Assembly (NCBI GenBank): GCA_936432065.2
Contig: OW386293.2
Location: 23,386,234 to 23,450,233, forward strand
From: Rutpela maculata
Lineage: Eukaryota; Arthropoda; Insecta; Coleoptera; Cerambycidae
DNA: 64,000 bases
Direction: 5' to 3'
The position numbers and the translations under genes were made by a program. Of this stretch, positions 52,801-62,348 are shown piece after piece (positions within the stretch are counted from its first letter, which is position 1; each line of letters starts with the position of its first letter). Under the pieces are notes generated by a model. It was not told the origin of the DNA, made no database searches, and saw only the letters and a program-made list of their open reading frames with translations.

Positions 52801-55007
52801 ATTACAGACATTCAAATTTTCTAGTAATCTGTGATGGTGCAGTGGCTAAAGTTTTATCTGGCAATCCAAATAGGAACTCTACGCCGCCGGTGGTGCTGGA
52901 AGAACTCACATCTGACCACAACCCTATCCTTTTACAATTGGATAACATGTCGAGGGAAGATATTACACGTAAAATTACTTCTTATAGAGACGCCGACTGG
53001 CGTCTCTATAAAGCACACATAAACACAAACTTAACACTAACAAATAACATCACTACAGCCGCCGACCTGGAAAATGCGGTGGAGGAGCTCACAAGGGTAC
53101 TGCAGGACGCCAAACAGAGTGTTGCAACAACGATAACGATAAATCCGTACAAAGACCGACTCGACGAAGCGGTCAAACGAGACATTCGGGAAAAGAATAG
53201 ACTGAGACGGCTTTGGCAGCGAAATCGCGATGTCGACGCTAAGGCCGAGATGGGCAGACTGCAACGGCAGATCAGGACCGCCATCAACACCGCAAAAAAC
53301 CGGAAATGGAGGGATCGGCTGGAAGCGCTGAATCCTCAAGACAACTCGCTGTGGAAGCTGTCGAGGGCCATGAAAAATACGCGGGAGGCTATACCCGCCT
53401 TGACAAAACCAAACGGACAGACAGCTATGACGGACACGCAGAAGGCGAACGACTTAGCTAATCACTTTGCAGACATACACAACGTACAAGTACCGAACAA
53501 CGTTGAGCACGACCGCATAGAAAACAACATCAACGAACTGATTGGCCATGACGTCCAATTGACAAGACGAGAATTTTTAAAGGTCATGGCCAAACCCTCG
53601 GAAATTGCAGGCATTGTCCGGACTTTACCGAACAACAAAGCTCCGGGGAAAGACGGTATCGAATATAGACTACTCAAATATCTCCCGAGGAAAGGTATTG
53701 TACAGTTGACGTACATTGTCAACGCGATTCTGCGACTGCAACATTGGCCCAACCAGTGGAAATGCGCAGTGGTCGTGCCAATTCTCAAGCCGAATAAGAA
53801 CGCGAAGCTCGTCGGCAGTTATCGACCAATCTCGTTACTGTCGGCGATCTCCAAGTTGATAGAGAAGGTCATCCTGATCAGATTAGACTCTGCTCAGGAT
53901 GAACTCCACATCAACGACGAGTGCCAGTTCGGCTTCAGGCGGAGCAGGGGTACTGTGCAGCAGGTCGTCAGGATCGTGAATGACGTCAAGGTGCAATGCA
54001 ACCTCGGGAAGAGCACCGTCATGGTGCTCCTCGATGTTGAGAAGGCCTTCGATATCGTATGGATCCCGGGGCTTCTTCACAAAATGAACGTACTGGACTT
54101 CCCCATGCACATAACGAAACTTATTCACTCTTTCCTGACAGGTAGATCACTGCAGGTCAGGGTGAATAACAAACTATCAACACGGTGGGACATTCGCGCG
54201 GGCGTCCCCCAGGGGTCGTGCCTGTCACCAAAGCTGTACAACTTATACGTCTCTGACTTTCCGGAGTTCCCGAATACCAACCTTGCCAAGTACGCCGACG
54301 ACACGGCCATGTACGCGCATTCACACAACGCTCAAGCTGCTAATATGCTACTGAAAGCGCACATGGCCCGTGCCACGGCGTATTACGACAAGTGGAAGAT
54401 TCGGATCAACGCCGAGAAGTCCGAGTCGATCCTCTTCACGCGCCGGTTCACAGAGAACCGCATATTGACGCCAATTTCGATAGGGGGACAGCAAATTCCA
54501 ATCAAACGGTGCGTGAAGTATCTGGGGGTTAACTTAGACAAACGGCTGACGTTTAACATACATATTAACGAAACAATACGCAAGGTCTACTCCATGTCCA
54601 GGAGTCTGTATCCGCTCCTAGCTAGGGGTAGCGGACTCAACAGGACAAATAAGAAACTGTTGTACACGATGGTTATCAGGCCGGCCATCACATACGCGGC
54701 GCCGGTGTGGTGCAGCATTCCGGTTACGACAATGCAAAAACTCAAAGTTCTTGAACACAAATTTATGCGCCTCATTTCTGATTCTGGCAGGTACACCTCC
54801 CTCAGAGATCTATACGCACGTTGTCACGACATAACCCCACTGGCGGACTACGTTTAAGAAATCTCTCAGAAATTTTACACCTTCAAACTGAGCGATAGTC
54901 CGCTAACCAGCAACATAACTCAAATCAGAATGCATAATGCCCCATTCCAGATCAAACACTCCCTACCATACCAAGCGTTGCCTATCTTCCGGCAACCTCT
55001 TCCCTAG
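52801..55007 (+). pseudogene. Jockey-like ORF2: end of endonuclease and complete reverse transcriptase, one premature stop
   Basis: The frame opens in the last endonuclease block (YRHSNFLVICDG, ELTSDHNPILLQLD with catalytic His in SDH). A linker follows (KRDIREKNRLRRLWQRNRDV), then RT: PNNKAPGKDGIEYRLLKYLP, GSYRPISLLSAISKLIEKVI, ECQFGFRRSRGTVQQV, VLLDVEKAFDIVWIPGLLH, GVPQGSCLSPKLYNLYVSDF and the active-site box KYADDTAMYAHSH. Thumb-like region: CVKYLGVNLDKRLTFNIHIN, LLYTMVIRPAITYAAPVWCS. TAA at 54855-54857 interrupts DYV/EISQKFYTFKLS; the frame then stays open to the TAG at 55005-55007, so this stop is probably secondary. 690 codons without other lesions. No RNase H. ORF1 and most of the endonuclease are missing, so the copy is dead on arrival. 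Confidence 0.85.
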
Positions 55008-55477
55008 CCATACTTTTCTATACCACAACCTACTATTTCCACATCTCTGATCTTTCCTCAACTTTATCTTTCCAATCCTTTCTATTCTCTTTCTGTATGT
55101 TCTATTTTTGTTCCTTTTTTTATTCTATTTGTTCTTTTTGTCATCAAAAATTTCATTTTGGCCGATAAATTTCTAAAAAATTCAAACATTTTTAAACCCT
55201 ATCCTTTTTCCACCACATTTTCCTGGCGTCAGGGAGACCACCAGGTCGGCAGTTCTCGTACGGGTTTTTTCGTTTAGCTTTTCTCCCGAGTCAGCAGCCA
55301 AAATTTATTTAGTGTTATAACCAGTTACTAGTTCTAAGTTTTATATGTATTAGTTTTAGGCCTTTGTGGGCAGCATTATTTTCAAAGGTATTATTAATTT
55401 TAAACCCACGCTAGGTGGGTAGGAATTTTAATTGTTCTTTATATCATTGTAGTCAAGCCGAACCGAACCTGATCCGC

Positions 55478-55526
55478 CCAGCCCTACAATCACCACGGCG
55501 CTACGCGCTGTGGTTGTCTGGCTGGC
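55478..55526 (+). other. 3' UTR stem-loop of the Jockey-like LINE
   Basis: CAGCC pairs with GGCTG at the base, and CACCACGGCGC with GCGCTGTGG around a TAC loop (one G-T pair). It lies 60-130 bp before the 3' end; LINE 3' structures can be recognised by the reverse transcriptase. Confidence 0.5.
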
Positions 55527-55580
55527 TCCGGGCCAGGTTTCGGGGAGGCGCATATGTATCTATAAATGTTAATAAATTTT

Positions 55581-55608
55581 ATTTGCTTGCTTTGCTTGCT
55601 TGCTTGCT
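55581..55608 (+). repeat. TTGC-type tail of the Jockey-like LINE
   Basis: ATTTGCTTGC followed by TTTGCTTGCTTGCTTGCT, immediately before family E sequence. Confidence 0.7.
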
Positions 55609-55830
55609 GGCAATCCAAAGGTCTTGTGTTCGAATCCCCGACAGGTTGCATATTTTTTTAAATTTTTTTTCATATTTTTTTTTCACGCCAAAGTTGGTGT
55701 CACAAAATTCAGGCTGTCCAAAAACTAACATTATTTACAAGAAAGCTGCGAAAAATATCCTATAGAATGTGTAACAATCATATAAAAAGCTCAGTAAATT
55801 GGCGAAGAGTACCTACGTTTTTAGCTTGTT
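55609..55830 (+). repeat. Dispersed repeat family E, copy 4 (3' part)
   Basis: GGCAATCCAAAGGTCTTGTG, TTCGAATCCCCGACAGG (B-box-like), AACATTATTTACAAGAAAGC, then GGCGAAGAGTACCTACGTTT. The LINE inserted next to the tRNA-like block. Confidence 0.7.
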
Positions 55831-56149
55831 TTTCGATAGATTCAACTTTTTGAAAAAAAAAAAGGGTCTTCGAAAAATGGTTGTAAGTACTTCACTTTCT
55901 GTCAGATTTTGCCATGAGAAAAGAAAATCTATTCTTCAAGAGTTTTTCAACAATTACAAATGTTTTCTATGTGGTCATTATTTAGAAAAGAAGTGGTGAA
56001 AATTGAATTTGAAAAAAAAAAGATTTTTTTGCCTACAAAATTCCAATTAAAGTTAAATATCTTTTGATATATTCTTTATATCTATGATTATTTTTAATAC
56101 ACCTTCAGAATGTAAGTAACTAGTAATCAACCACTCAACGCAATAAGGT
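55831..56149. other. Unannotated AT-rich stretch
   Basis: Nothing recognised. Confidence 0.35.
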
Positions 56150-56373
56150 AAAAAATAATCTAGTTCCAGATCTCGTTAAAATAGGTGTATCAAACAAGCT
56201 AATATCATAAACCATTCCAGAGTAATCGTGTGCAAAAAAAAGTTGCAGACAGACCGACAGACAGAATTTTTTCTCTCAAACTTAAAATATCGACGTTCCA
56301 TGACATTCTAAGACTATTTAATTGAAAAAAAAAATCATTTTTTTTTATGTTACTATACTTCCGCGATGTGGAA
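56150..56373 (-). repeat. Family B partial copy 3 (5' part)
   Basis: Reverse complement begins at CTTCCACATCGCGGAAGTAT and continues to CTTAGAATGTCATGGAACGT, the GTCTGTCGGTCTGTCTG tract and ATCTGGAACTAGATTATTTT. Truncated after about 220 bp. Confidence 0.65.
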
Positions 56374-56526
56374 GTCATTAAAGAGTACTATTATTTAATA
56401 GAGTATTTTTAGAGTAATTTTCAAATAACGACAACTTTTGTTCTAAAATAATACAGTTAAAAATGCAGTGAAACAAAGATAAATCCAAATTAGAGATAGT
56501 TATAAGCATTACATATAAAAACTATT

Positions 56527-56880
56527 ACTTATAAAAAAACCGCTGCCCAAGGAATCACTACTTCCACATCCAGATTCTCTATCCAAGTCACTCACAACGA
56601 AAAAACTTTGTATGTGAAAATAATTGTTTATGGAACTTTAATAATATAATATTTGAAATCCTCTACCCCAAAAACCCATAAAACGATACCCCACATCGAT
56701 AGTGGGGTGGGGGTAGTGATAGGGGGGTGGTAGTGGGGGATGGATGAAGTAAAAAAATATTTTGAGGTTTCTGGTTCCTGTACAAGCACTAAATCACATT
56801 TTTTTTTCATCCCCTTTAATAAGGAGGTGGGGGTGGTAATGGGGGTGGCTAATGCCAAAAATTTTTTTGTAAAAAATGGA
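56527..56880 (-). repeat. Family B partial copy 4 (3' part)
   Basis: Reverse complement carries GGCATTAGCCACCCCCATTA, a CCACCCCCCTATCACTACCC-like C-rich run, GTGGGGTATCGTTTTATGGG and ends GGATGTGGAAGTAGTGATTC-CTTGGGCAGCGG. Lacks the 5' half. Frames at 56628-56894 are shadows of it. Confidence 0.7.
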
Positions 56881-57209
56881 AGTACTTGGTTCAAAATTTT
56901 GCAAATGCAATAATTTCAATTTGTGTCGAAACAAATAATAATACTTATATTTTAGTTCCTTCAAATTAGGAAAAATTAAAGAAATTTTTCCCACAGTTAT
57001 GAGATCTGTAAAAAGTGAAGTAGTTGGGTTGTCTAAACATGATTTTCACCCCCGCAGTTCTAAAAAAGGGTGGTTTTTGAGAAATATATACATATATATG
57101 AATTTTAGCGTTTTTTCGTCCTTTTCTCTCTTTTAATGAAAAACTATGTATTTTGGTGAAAAATATCAAGAGAGCATAAAATTTCATACAAAAATTTCAT
57201 ACAAATTTT
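56881..57209. other. Unannotated AT-rich stretch
   Basis: Nothing recognised. Confidence 0.35.
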
Positions 57210-57252
57210 GTCTCTACCTTTTTTTTTATATCTAGTTGATAGTTTTATTTTA

Positions 57253-57645
57253 AACAATGTTGAGCTTGTTAAGTTCTCCTTTTAACATCGGCAGCTAGGT
57301 TATGCAAATATCTACGGAACAATTCGGCACGCATTTATCCTCATTCAATAGTATTATAGTCGTTTCTTTAATTTTTCTTTTCTTGCTATCTGTCTCTTTT
57401 GTTAAAATTTTTGCCGAGTCCCAGTTTATTCTATTTCCGTTCTTCCAAGCGTGTTCACAAATCTTCGATTTCTGAATCTCATTCTTCCTAATGTAACCCC
57501 TGTGCTCACCCAATCTAATAATGAATGGTCTGGATGACTCAGCCACACTCACACGGAATACTGTAAATGCAGTTTTTTGAATTTCTTTTATTGGTACCCT
57601 ATTTTGCTTATTTAAAGTACGCCTCAGAGTGTTTAAATCCAAGTT
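57253..57645 (-). pseudogene. Penelope-like C-terminal GIY-YIG endonuclease region
   Basis: LRRTLNKQNRVPIKEIQKTA, then a shifted block ending ESSRPFIIRLGEHRGYIRKN, EIQKSKICEHAWKNGNRINW, AKILTKETDSKKRKIKETTI, ILLNEDKCVPNCSVDICIT. After a TAG where the sister copy has Trp it continues LPMLKGELNKLNIV. The R-L-EH, H-x-x-x-x-x-x-I-W, R-x-E and N spacing is that of the GIY-YIG domain in Penelope-like elements, which nicks target DNA. The GIY-YIG motif itself (CG-x-YIG) is degraded to RVSVAES by a frameshift. Close to the inverted copy at 58756-58999. Confidence 0.75.
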
Positions 57646-57646
57646 T

Positions 57647-58180
57647 TAAAAACGCGCGTGTTTTAAAGTTACCATGGCAACATCAAAGGTAAGCAAGTAC
57701 AACTCGTTCATCTGTATCTGTTACCTTTTGCTCTTCCATCCATTTGATGAACTTGTCGTATTCTCTTTTATAAGCGTCTTCCGATTTTTGCGGTATTAAC
57801 CTGCCTTTCTATTTAAGTAATCAATGTTAGAACTCATTTTAAAGCAATATACAATCAGTGACAACTGTAGTGACAATAATTAATCCTATGTGACAGATTG
57901 CAAATTAATTTTTGTTTTCTCATTTTCATGACACTGACAGGTATCCTGATGTCACATCACGAATTCAACCATTTTACATTCTTAATTCTTATTTCCATTT
58001 TTTGTAGTAATAATACCAGTATTTATGATTTCAAAGTGTACCAATAAAAAAAAACAGCGTAAAGCATTCGTGGATAACTGGTCTTTAAAACACTTGCTCT
58101 ATTTCGAGCACTCCGGCTGTGCCGTCGTGCTCGAAAAATCGCGCGTGTTTTAAAGACCTTAATATCCACTTATACTTTAA
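57647..58180 (-). mobile_element. Small palindrome-bearing element with recombinase-like ORF start, copy 2
   Basis: It separates the RT and endonuclease parts of the Penelope-like gene. Left end AACGCGCGTGTTTTAAAG; right end is a two-tier hairpin module (58070-58169): GTGGATAACTGGTCTTTAAA and ACAC / GTGTTTTAAAGACC-TTAATATCCAC outside, TGCTCTATTTCGAGCAC / GTGCTCGAAAAATCGCG inside, with centre TCCGGCTGTGCCGTC. Between them on the minus strand is the start of a recombinase-like protein (57683-57836). About 0.5 kb, non-autonomous. Confidence 0.55.
57683..57836 (-). pseudogene. Tyrosine-recombinase-like N-terminus, fragment 2
   Basis: ATG and MSSNIDYL, a frameshift and a stop, then KGRLIPQKSEDAYKREYDKF, IKWMEEQKVTDTDERVVLAY and L before a TGA. 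The second part matches the N-terminal helical (SAM-like, core-binding) domain pattern Y-x-x-x-Y-x-x-F-x-x-W...E-x-VLLAY that I associate with Crypton/DIRS-type tyrosine recombinases in insect genomes. The catalytic domain is absent. It starts about 230 bp from the hairpin module, as does fragment 1 at 46246. Confidence 0.5.
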
Positions 58181-58194
58181 TATACTATTTCTCA

Positions 58195-58770
58195 TGATTT
58201 AGCAGTTTTATTTTTGTTAAAATAGATCTCAATGTATTGCCCGTTTGAAATATCGTCCTAATATTAAATCTATTGCCTATACGGCGTAGCTTTTCAGATA
58301 ATTCATGTACATAAGGAACTAACGTTGTGTACCGTTGTTGTTCAGGTTTTTGGCGTACATGATTATTATTTTTTATATATGTGAAAGTTTCAGCAACATC
58401 AACGAAAGCTATTGATTGTTTATAAGAACCTCTTTTATAACGCGTTCCTCATTGTCTAATATTTCATCATTAGAAGAAATTATTTTGGCCCTATCATATA
58501 AGCATTTTATAACACCCTTTTTAACATGCATCGACTGATTGAGTTAAAATTTAAATACCTGTTGGTATGTGTTGGTTTTCTATAAACGCTTGTTTCAACT
58601 GTATTATTTACTCTTTTAATTAAAACATCTAAAAATGATAGTTCATTTCTATTTTCTACTTCTAATGTAAATTTAATAAATGGTTCTTTATTATTTATAT
58701 TTTCTAAAAAATTCTAGTCAATCGACTCCATGGGGCCAAATTGCAAATATATCATCATTAGGAAGAATGA
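58195..58770 (-). pseudogene. Penelope-like reverse transcriptase, C-terminal half
   Basis: Begins at the active site: NDDIFAIWPHGVD (family pattern YVDD-x-x-x-x-WPHG), in-frame TGA, LEFLENINNKEPFIKFTLEV, NRNELSFLDVLIKRVNNTVE, TSVYRKPTHTNRYLNFNS, a frameshift, KKGVIKCLYDRAKIISSNDE, ILDNEERVIKEVLINN, stop, AFVDVAETFTYIKNNNHVRQ and TLVPYVHELSEKLRRIGNRF to TIFQTGNTLRSILTKIK. FLDV, VYRKPTHT and YLNFNS are diagnostic of Penelope-like RTs. The first half of the RT is missing because the copy is truncated exactly where the inverted copy begins. Confidence 0.85.
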
Positions 58771-58999
58771 GATTCAGAAATCGAAGATTTGTGAACACGC
58801 TTGGGAGAACGGACATAGAATAAACTGGGACTGGGCAAAAATTTTAACAAAAGAGACAGATAGCAAGAAAAGAAAAATTGAAGAAGCGGATATAATACTA
58901 TTGAATGAGGATAAATGCGTGTCGAATTGTTCCGTAGATGTTTGCACAACCTGGCTGCCGATGTTAAAAGAAGAACTTAACAAACTCAGCATTGTTTAA
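58756..58999 (+). pseudogene. Penelope-like GIY-YIG end, inverted copy
   Basis: IRKNEIQKSKICEHAWENGH, RINWDWAKILTKETDSKKRK, IEEADIILLNEDKCVSNCSV, DVCTTWLPMLKEELNKLSIV then TAA. Open to the natural stop and slightly better kept than its minus-strand sister. Starts mid-domain, so not functional alone. Confidence 0.8.
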
Positions 59000-59122
59000 A
59001 ATAAAACTATCAACTAGATATATCAACAGTTCCGTGTAAGTAGTAAGTATCTATGGATGCTGAATATAACAAATATATTCTTAAAGCTGTCTATTTAATA
59101 TACACAGCAAACATTATAATAC

Positions 59123-59165
59123 CCTTTGAGAAAGGAAACAGATTCGTTTTCCGAAACGTCAGCAA
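59123..59165 (+). other. Hammerhead-like motif in Penelope-type terminal region
   Basis: CTTTGAGAAA, a GGAAAC/GTTTTCC stem, then CCGAAACGTCAGC. The GAAAC-GTC block after a short stem matches the hammerhead core of Penelope-type terminal repeats, while CTGANGA is decayed to TTGAGAA. Confidence 0.4.
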
Positions 59166-59200
59166 AATACCTCATTTTTATATTTTTGTTCTTATTCATT

Positions 59201-60699
59201 ATTTGTCAAAAACCACCCTCTAACTGATCCTTTGACGTAAATGTCACAGGCGTAGAGGTTATTTCCCAGTAAAATACTGGTTAATTGTATTATTTTGTAG
59301 ATTTCAGACATTGTTTAGAAGAAAATACATGTGGCAGAGCATCCCAATAAGAAACAGAAAAATACAGAGTCGTCATCCAATAAATAAAATAATTAATGAC
59401 TAAAGGATGCAAACTGTGCATTTTAAATGAGGCTGTGCGCCGATTTTTTCTTCATATTTCCAATTTTTGTCGAACTAGTATTTAATATTCAAACTGCAAG
59501 TTGAACTCTTTAAACAGAAATATTTCATTTTTAGCCGAGATAATTATGCCGTCGTAAATTTTTAAACCTCTTGAATTTATTAACACAAATTTCAATTGCA
59601 TCTTTCTCGCGCTGTGTTCATTAGCGCCGATCTCACGTTACCTGATCCCAACTTATAAGATGGGTTTTAGTCCAGAGTTAATCAAAACGCAAGGAAAATT
59701 CATTCGGACGAGGATTTACCATCCTGCGAACTTTAATTAGGACATTAACATCCAAATTGGAACTTTTTAAGCCGCCAGAAAGAGATAGAAGGCGAGGAAA
59801 CATCTTTAGCTCAACTTTAAAGTGCTAGTACTAAATTCTAATATATTCAAAATTACCATAACTATTTTCATTACATCCTAATTCTAATTTTATTCTAGCT
59901 TCTTGTTCTCTGTTTCCCGCTTAAGCTTCGTGGAAGATGTATAAATTGGCAATTTGTGAAAATGGTAGGTTCTTTTAGAGTAGGGAAAAAAGTTAAGGTG
60001 ATTATACCAACCTTAAGTAAATGACGAGATGAGTTTCATCAGGTTAATAAAAATATTCAAGGTGAACGTTTTTTTATGGAACCAGGAAAAATAAGGCAAG
60101 TGAAACTTTGTCCACTTTTTATGATGGTAAAGGCACGGCATTACTGAAATTTTAATATGTATAATGTTTTTAAACAATAAATGATGAGTAGAATCAAACG
60201 AAGTCATATGAAACTGTAATACAGGAAAACTTTATTTTAACTCGAAGAAAATTTGTACAGATCTTAAAATTTGGTCATAGGTTCGAAATAGACCAAAGTT
60301 CACGACGAAACAAAAAAGTTTAGGAGTTTTACGGATCCGCGGGAACTTATAGGGGATGAAAATCGATTAAAAAAATCGATTTTTCTCTATTTTCTCGTGA
60401 AATATAGCATTCACAAAAAAATAGTGCAAATAAAAGTTGTTTCTGACAAAATTAATTTGGTGTTTTTAAATTTAATTTTATAGCAATAATTAATCGAAGT
60501 ATTAGAGGTTTTAACTTCGGGATAATGTCATATGAATTAGATCTCGTTAATTTTTGGCAACTTAATAGTAAATGCATAAAAAAAAAAGTTTCTATATTCT
60601 GCGAGGGCTTGCTAATTTATAGGTACCATCCCCTTCCTAAAAAAAGCAAAGGCATTGAAGCTGAGAGAGAATTAAATTTTTAGAAGAAAAGCAACTTTT
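59201..60699. other. Unannotated AT-rich stretch
   Basis: Nothing recognised except a small palindrome (AAAATCGATT-AAAAA-AATCGATTTT) at about 60357-60384. Confidence 0.35.
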
Positions 60700-61100
60700 T
60701 ATAGAAAATTTGGAATTTTAGCTTGAAAATGTGGTATTTCAAATACGTTTTCGTCAAATAACTCGAAAGGTATTACATTGAGCAAAAGCATGCAAATAAG
60801 ACAGCTACTAAATTAAGGATATTTAGTTTAAATGTTAAATATCTTAGAAACTATGGCACTTATGCCAAAAACGCTAATAACCAAAATGAAAAACTATTAA
60901 CTAGGCTTTCAATTGATTTTTTACCTATTTTTATTGCATAAAAAACAAAGAAGTTATGACAGAAACAATGTACCTACTTTTCACATTTTTTTTTTAATAA
61001 AAACATCGCAATTTTGTTAATGTAAGTAGTCAGTAATTAAAAAAATATATTCCCATGTGTATTCCCGTGTTTTTCGTTAACATATAGTATGACCTAGACG
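60700..61100 (+). repeat. Dispersed repeat family F, copy 2
   Basis: TTCGTCAAATAACTCGAAAG, TTAGTTTAAATGTTAAATAT, GAAACTATGGCACTTATGCC and AAAGAAGTTATGACAGAAAC; matches the reverse complement of 43430-43960. Confidence 0.65.
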
Positions 61101-61229
61101 CTCAATTTTTTCGGTTTACAGCTTACTTTAGAAAAAAAATGCATTTTAAATTGTAAAGAGATTTTAGAAAAAAACGTATTATTCTTGTTTCTCTGCAAAT
61201 ATCTCAATAAATATTAGTTTAAGAGAAAA

Positions 61230-61640
61230 TATGGCGGACGTCAAAAATGAAGCTTATAAACTGAGAATAAAGTTATTTTGTTTATATATTTGTGTAGGGT
61301 TAATTGTTTCGGAGATATTTAATTTTATAAATGGCATCCGACCGTTTTTAGTATGAAGTATTTAGTTTAAAATGTTGAATATTTTATAAACTGTGACACT
61401 TCCATCAAAAGTTCTAAGAAACAAAATTAAAGCTAATTGATCATTCTTTAAAATGATTTTTATTTGTTTCTACCTCACAAAAAATAAAGAAGTTATGGCC
61501 GATTCAATGTGCGTTTTCACATTTTTGTTAACAAAATGTCTCTGCATTTTGTTTTTGTAATTGCTCAGAAATGCTGTTTTTCATTAATATATAGCATCAT
61601 CTAGATGCTTAATTTATTTTTTATTCGAATGTGTCAAAAA
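61230..61640 (+). repeat. Dispersed repeat family F, copy 3 (diverged)
   Basis: TTAGTTTAAAATGTTGAATA, ACTGTGACACTTCCATC, AAATAAAGAAGTTATGGCC and TATATAGCATCATCTAGATG; same block order as copy 2, whose counterpart blocks include CATATAGTATGACCTAGACG. Confidence 0.6.
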
Positions 61641-62089
61641 ATTACGTTTCTCGGTTAGAAAACAAAAGCGAAAGGTAGAACTTTTCTATCTACTTCAAGT
61701 AAGCGGCCTGAAAAGACAGACAAAAAGATTAAGCGTTTTTAGTTACCTACTTTTTAAAATGCTGGCCCTTCTTTTCTACTGTAAAATGGTAATGCACATG
61801 CAAATATAATTTCAATTCAGGCAATTTTAATTGAATAAGAAACCTAGGATTATTAAACGTTGCGTTGTCAATTAATTATTATAATGACTAGTAAGTATAA
61901 TACCTACATGTTGTAAAACGAATAGAAATAACTGCGTATGTTCTCACCTTATAGATATGCAACACTTTTACGTTCGAGTTTGCATAGTGGCAAAGCATAA
62001 AATTGCACAGAAAAATACTAAATGAAGTCTTTAATTTAACTTAAAAAACAGTACAACGTACAACAACAAAACCAAGGGCTTACTAGATA
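61641..62089. other. Unannotated AT-rich stretch
   Basis: Nothing recognised before the GC-richer leader of the next LINE. Confidence 0.35.
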
Positions 62090-62348
62090 CCTAGTAAGTA
62101 CGGGTCTGGCGATCCCGAGGTGCCTGAGCTCGTACGTCCCGGCGAACAGGGACCGTCTCCTCGACGGTAAAGAGGCGTAACCCAAGGTGTTAACCGGACC
62201 GTGCTGAAGGGTGGGTGGTTCTACGACACTGAATCTCGAACGGTGTACATCAGATACCTGGCCTCCTCTGATGTCGAACTTGGCCTTAGCACGGTAAGGG
62301 CGCACTGCCGTGTTGGACCTTTATTTCGTCCCTACTCGTGGGAACTAT

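Larger units (their letters stand above)
52801..55608 (+). mobile_element. 5'-truncated Jockey-like LINE, young copy
   Basis: Starts within the endonuclease coding region, just after CACCCTGTAT of the flank, and runs through a long RT frame, a 600-bp 3' UTR with AATAAA at 55570, and a TTGC-type tail ending at 55608. Markedly less AT-rich than its surroundings. The right flank is the 3' part of a family E repeat. Older relic of the family at 9894-10215. Confidence 0.85.
57210..59200 (-). mobile_element. Penelope-like element with inverted partial copy
   Basis: Minus strand holds RT (58195-58770) then GIY-YIG endonuclease (57253-57645), separated by a small nested element (57647-58180). Adjoining the truncated RT end, in the opposite orientation, is a second copy of the endonuclease end (58756-58999) followed by a terminal region with a hammerhead-like motif (59123-59165). 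Inverted partial copies at the 5' side of truncated insertions are typical of Penelope elements. Several stops; inactive. Confidence 0.75.

Noticed and set aside
52831..54796. Several frames of 60-108 codons antisense or out of frame to the LINE RT
   Set aside because: Shadows of the 690-codon reverse transcriptase frame.
56628..56994. Frames of 66-88 codons on the minus strand
   Set aside because: They read through the C-rich part of repeat family B; low-complexity Pro/Thr/His content.
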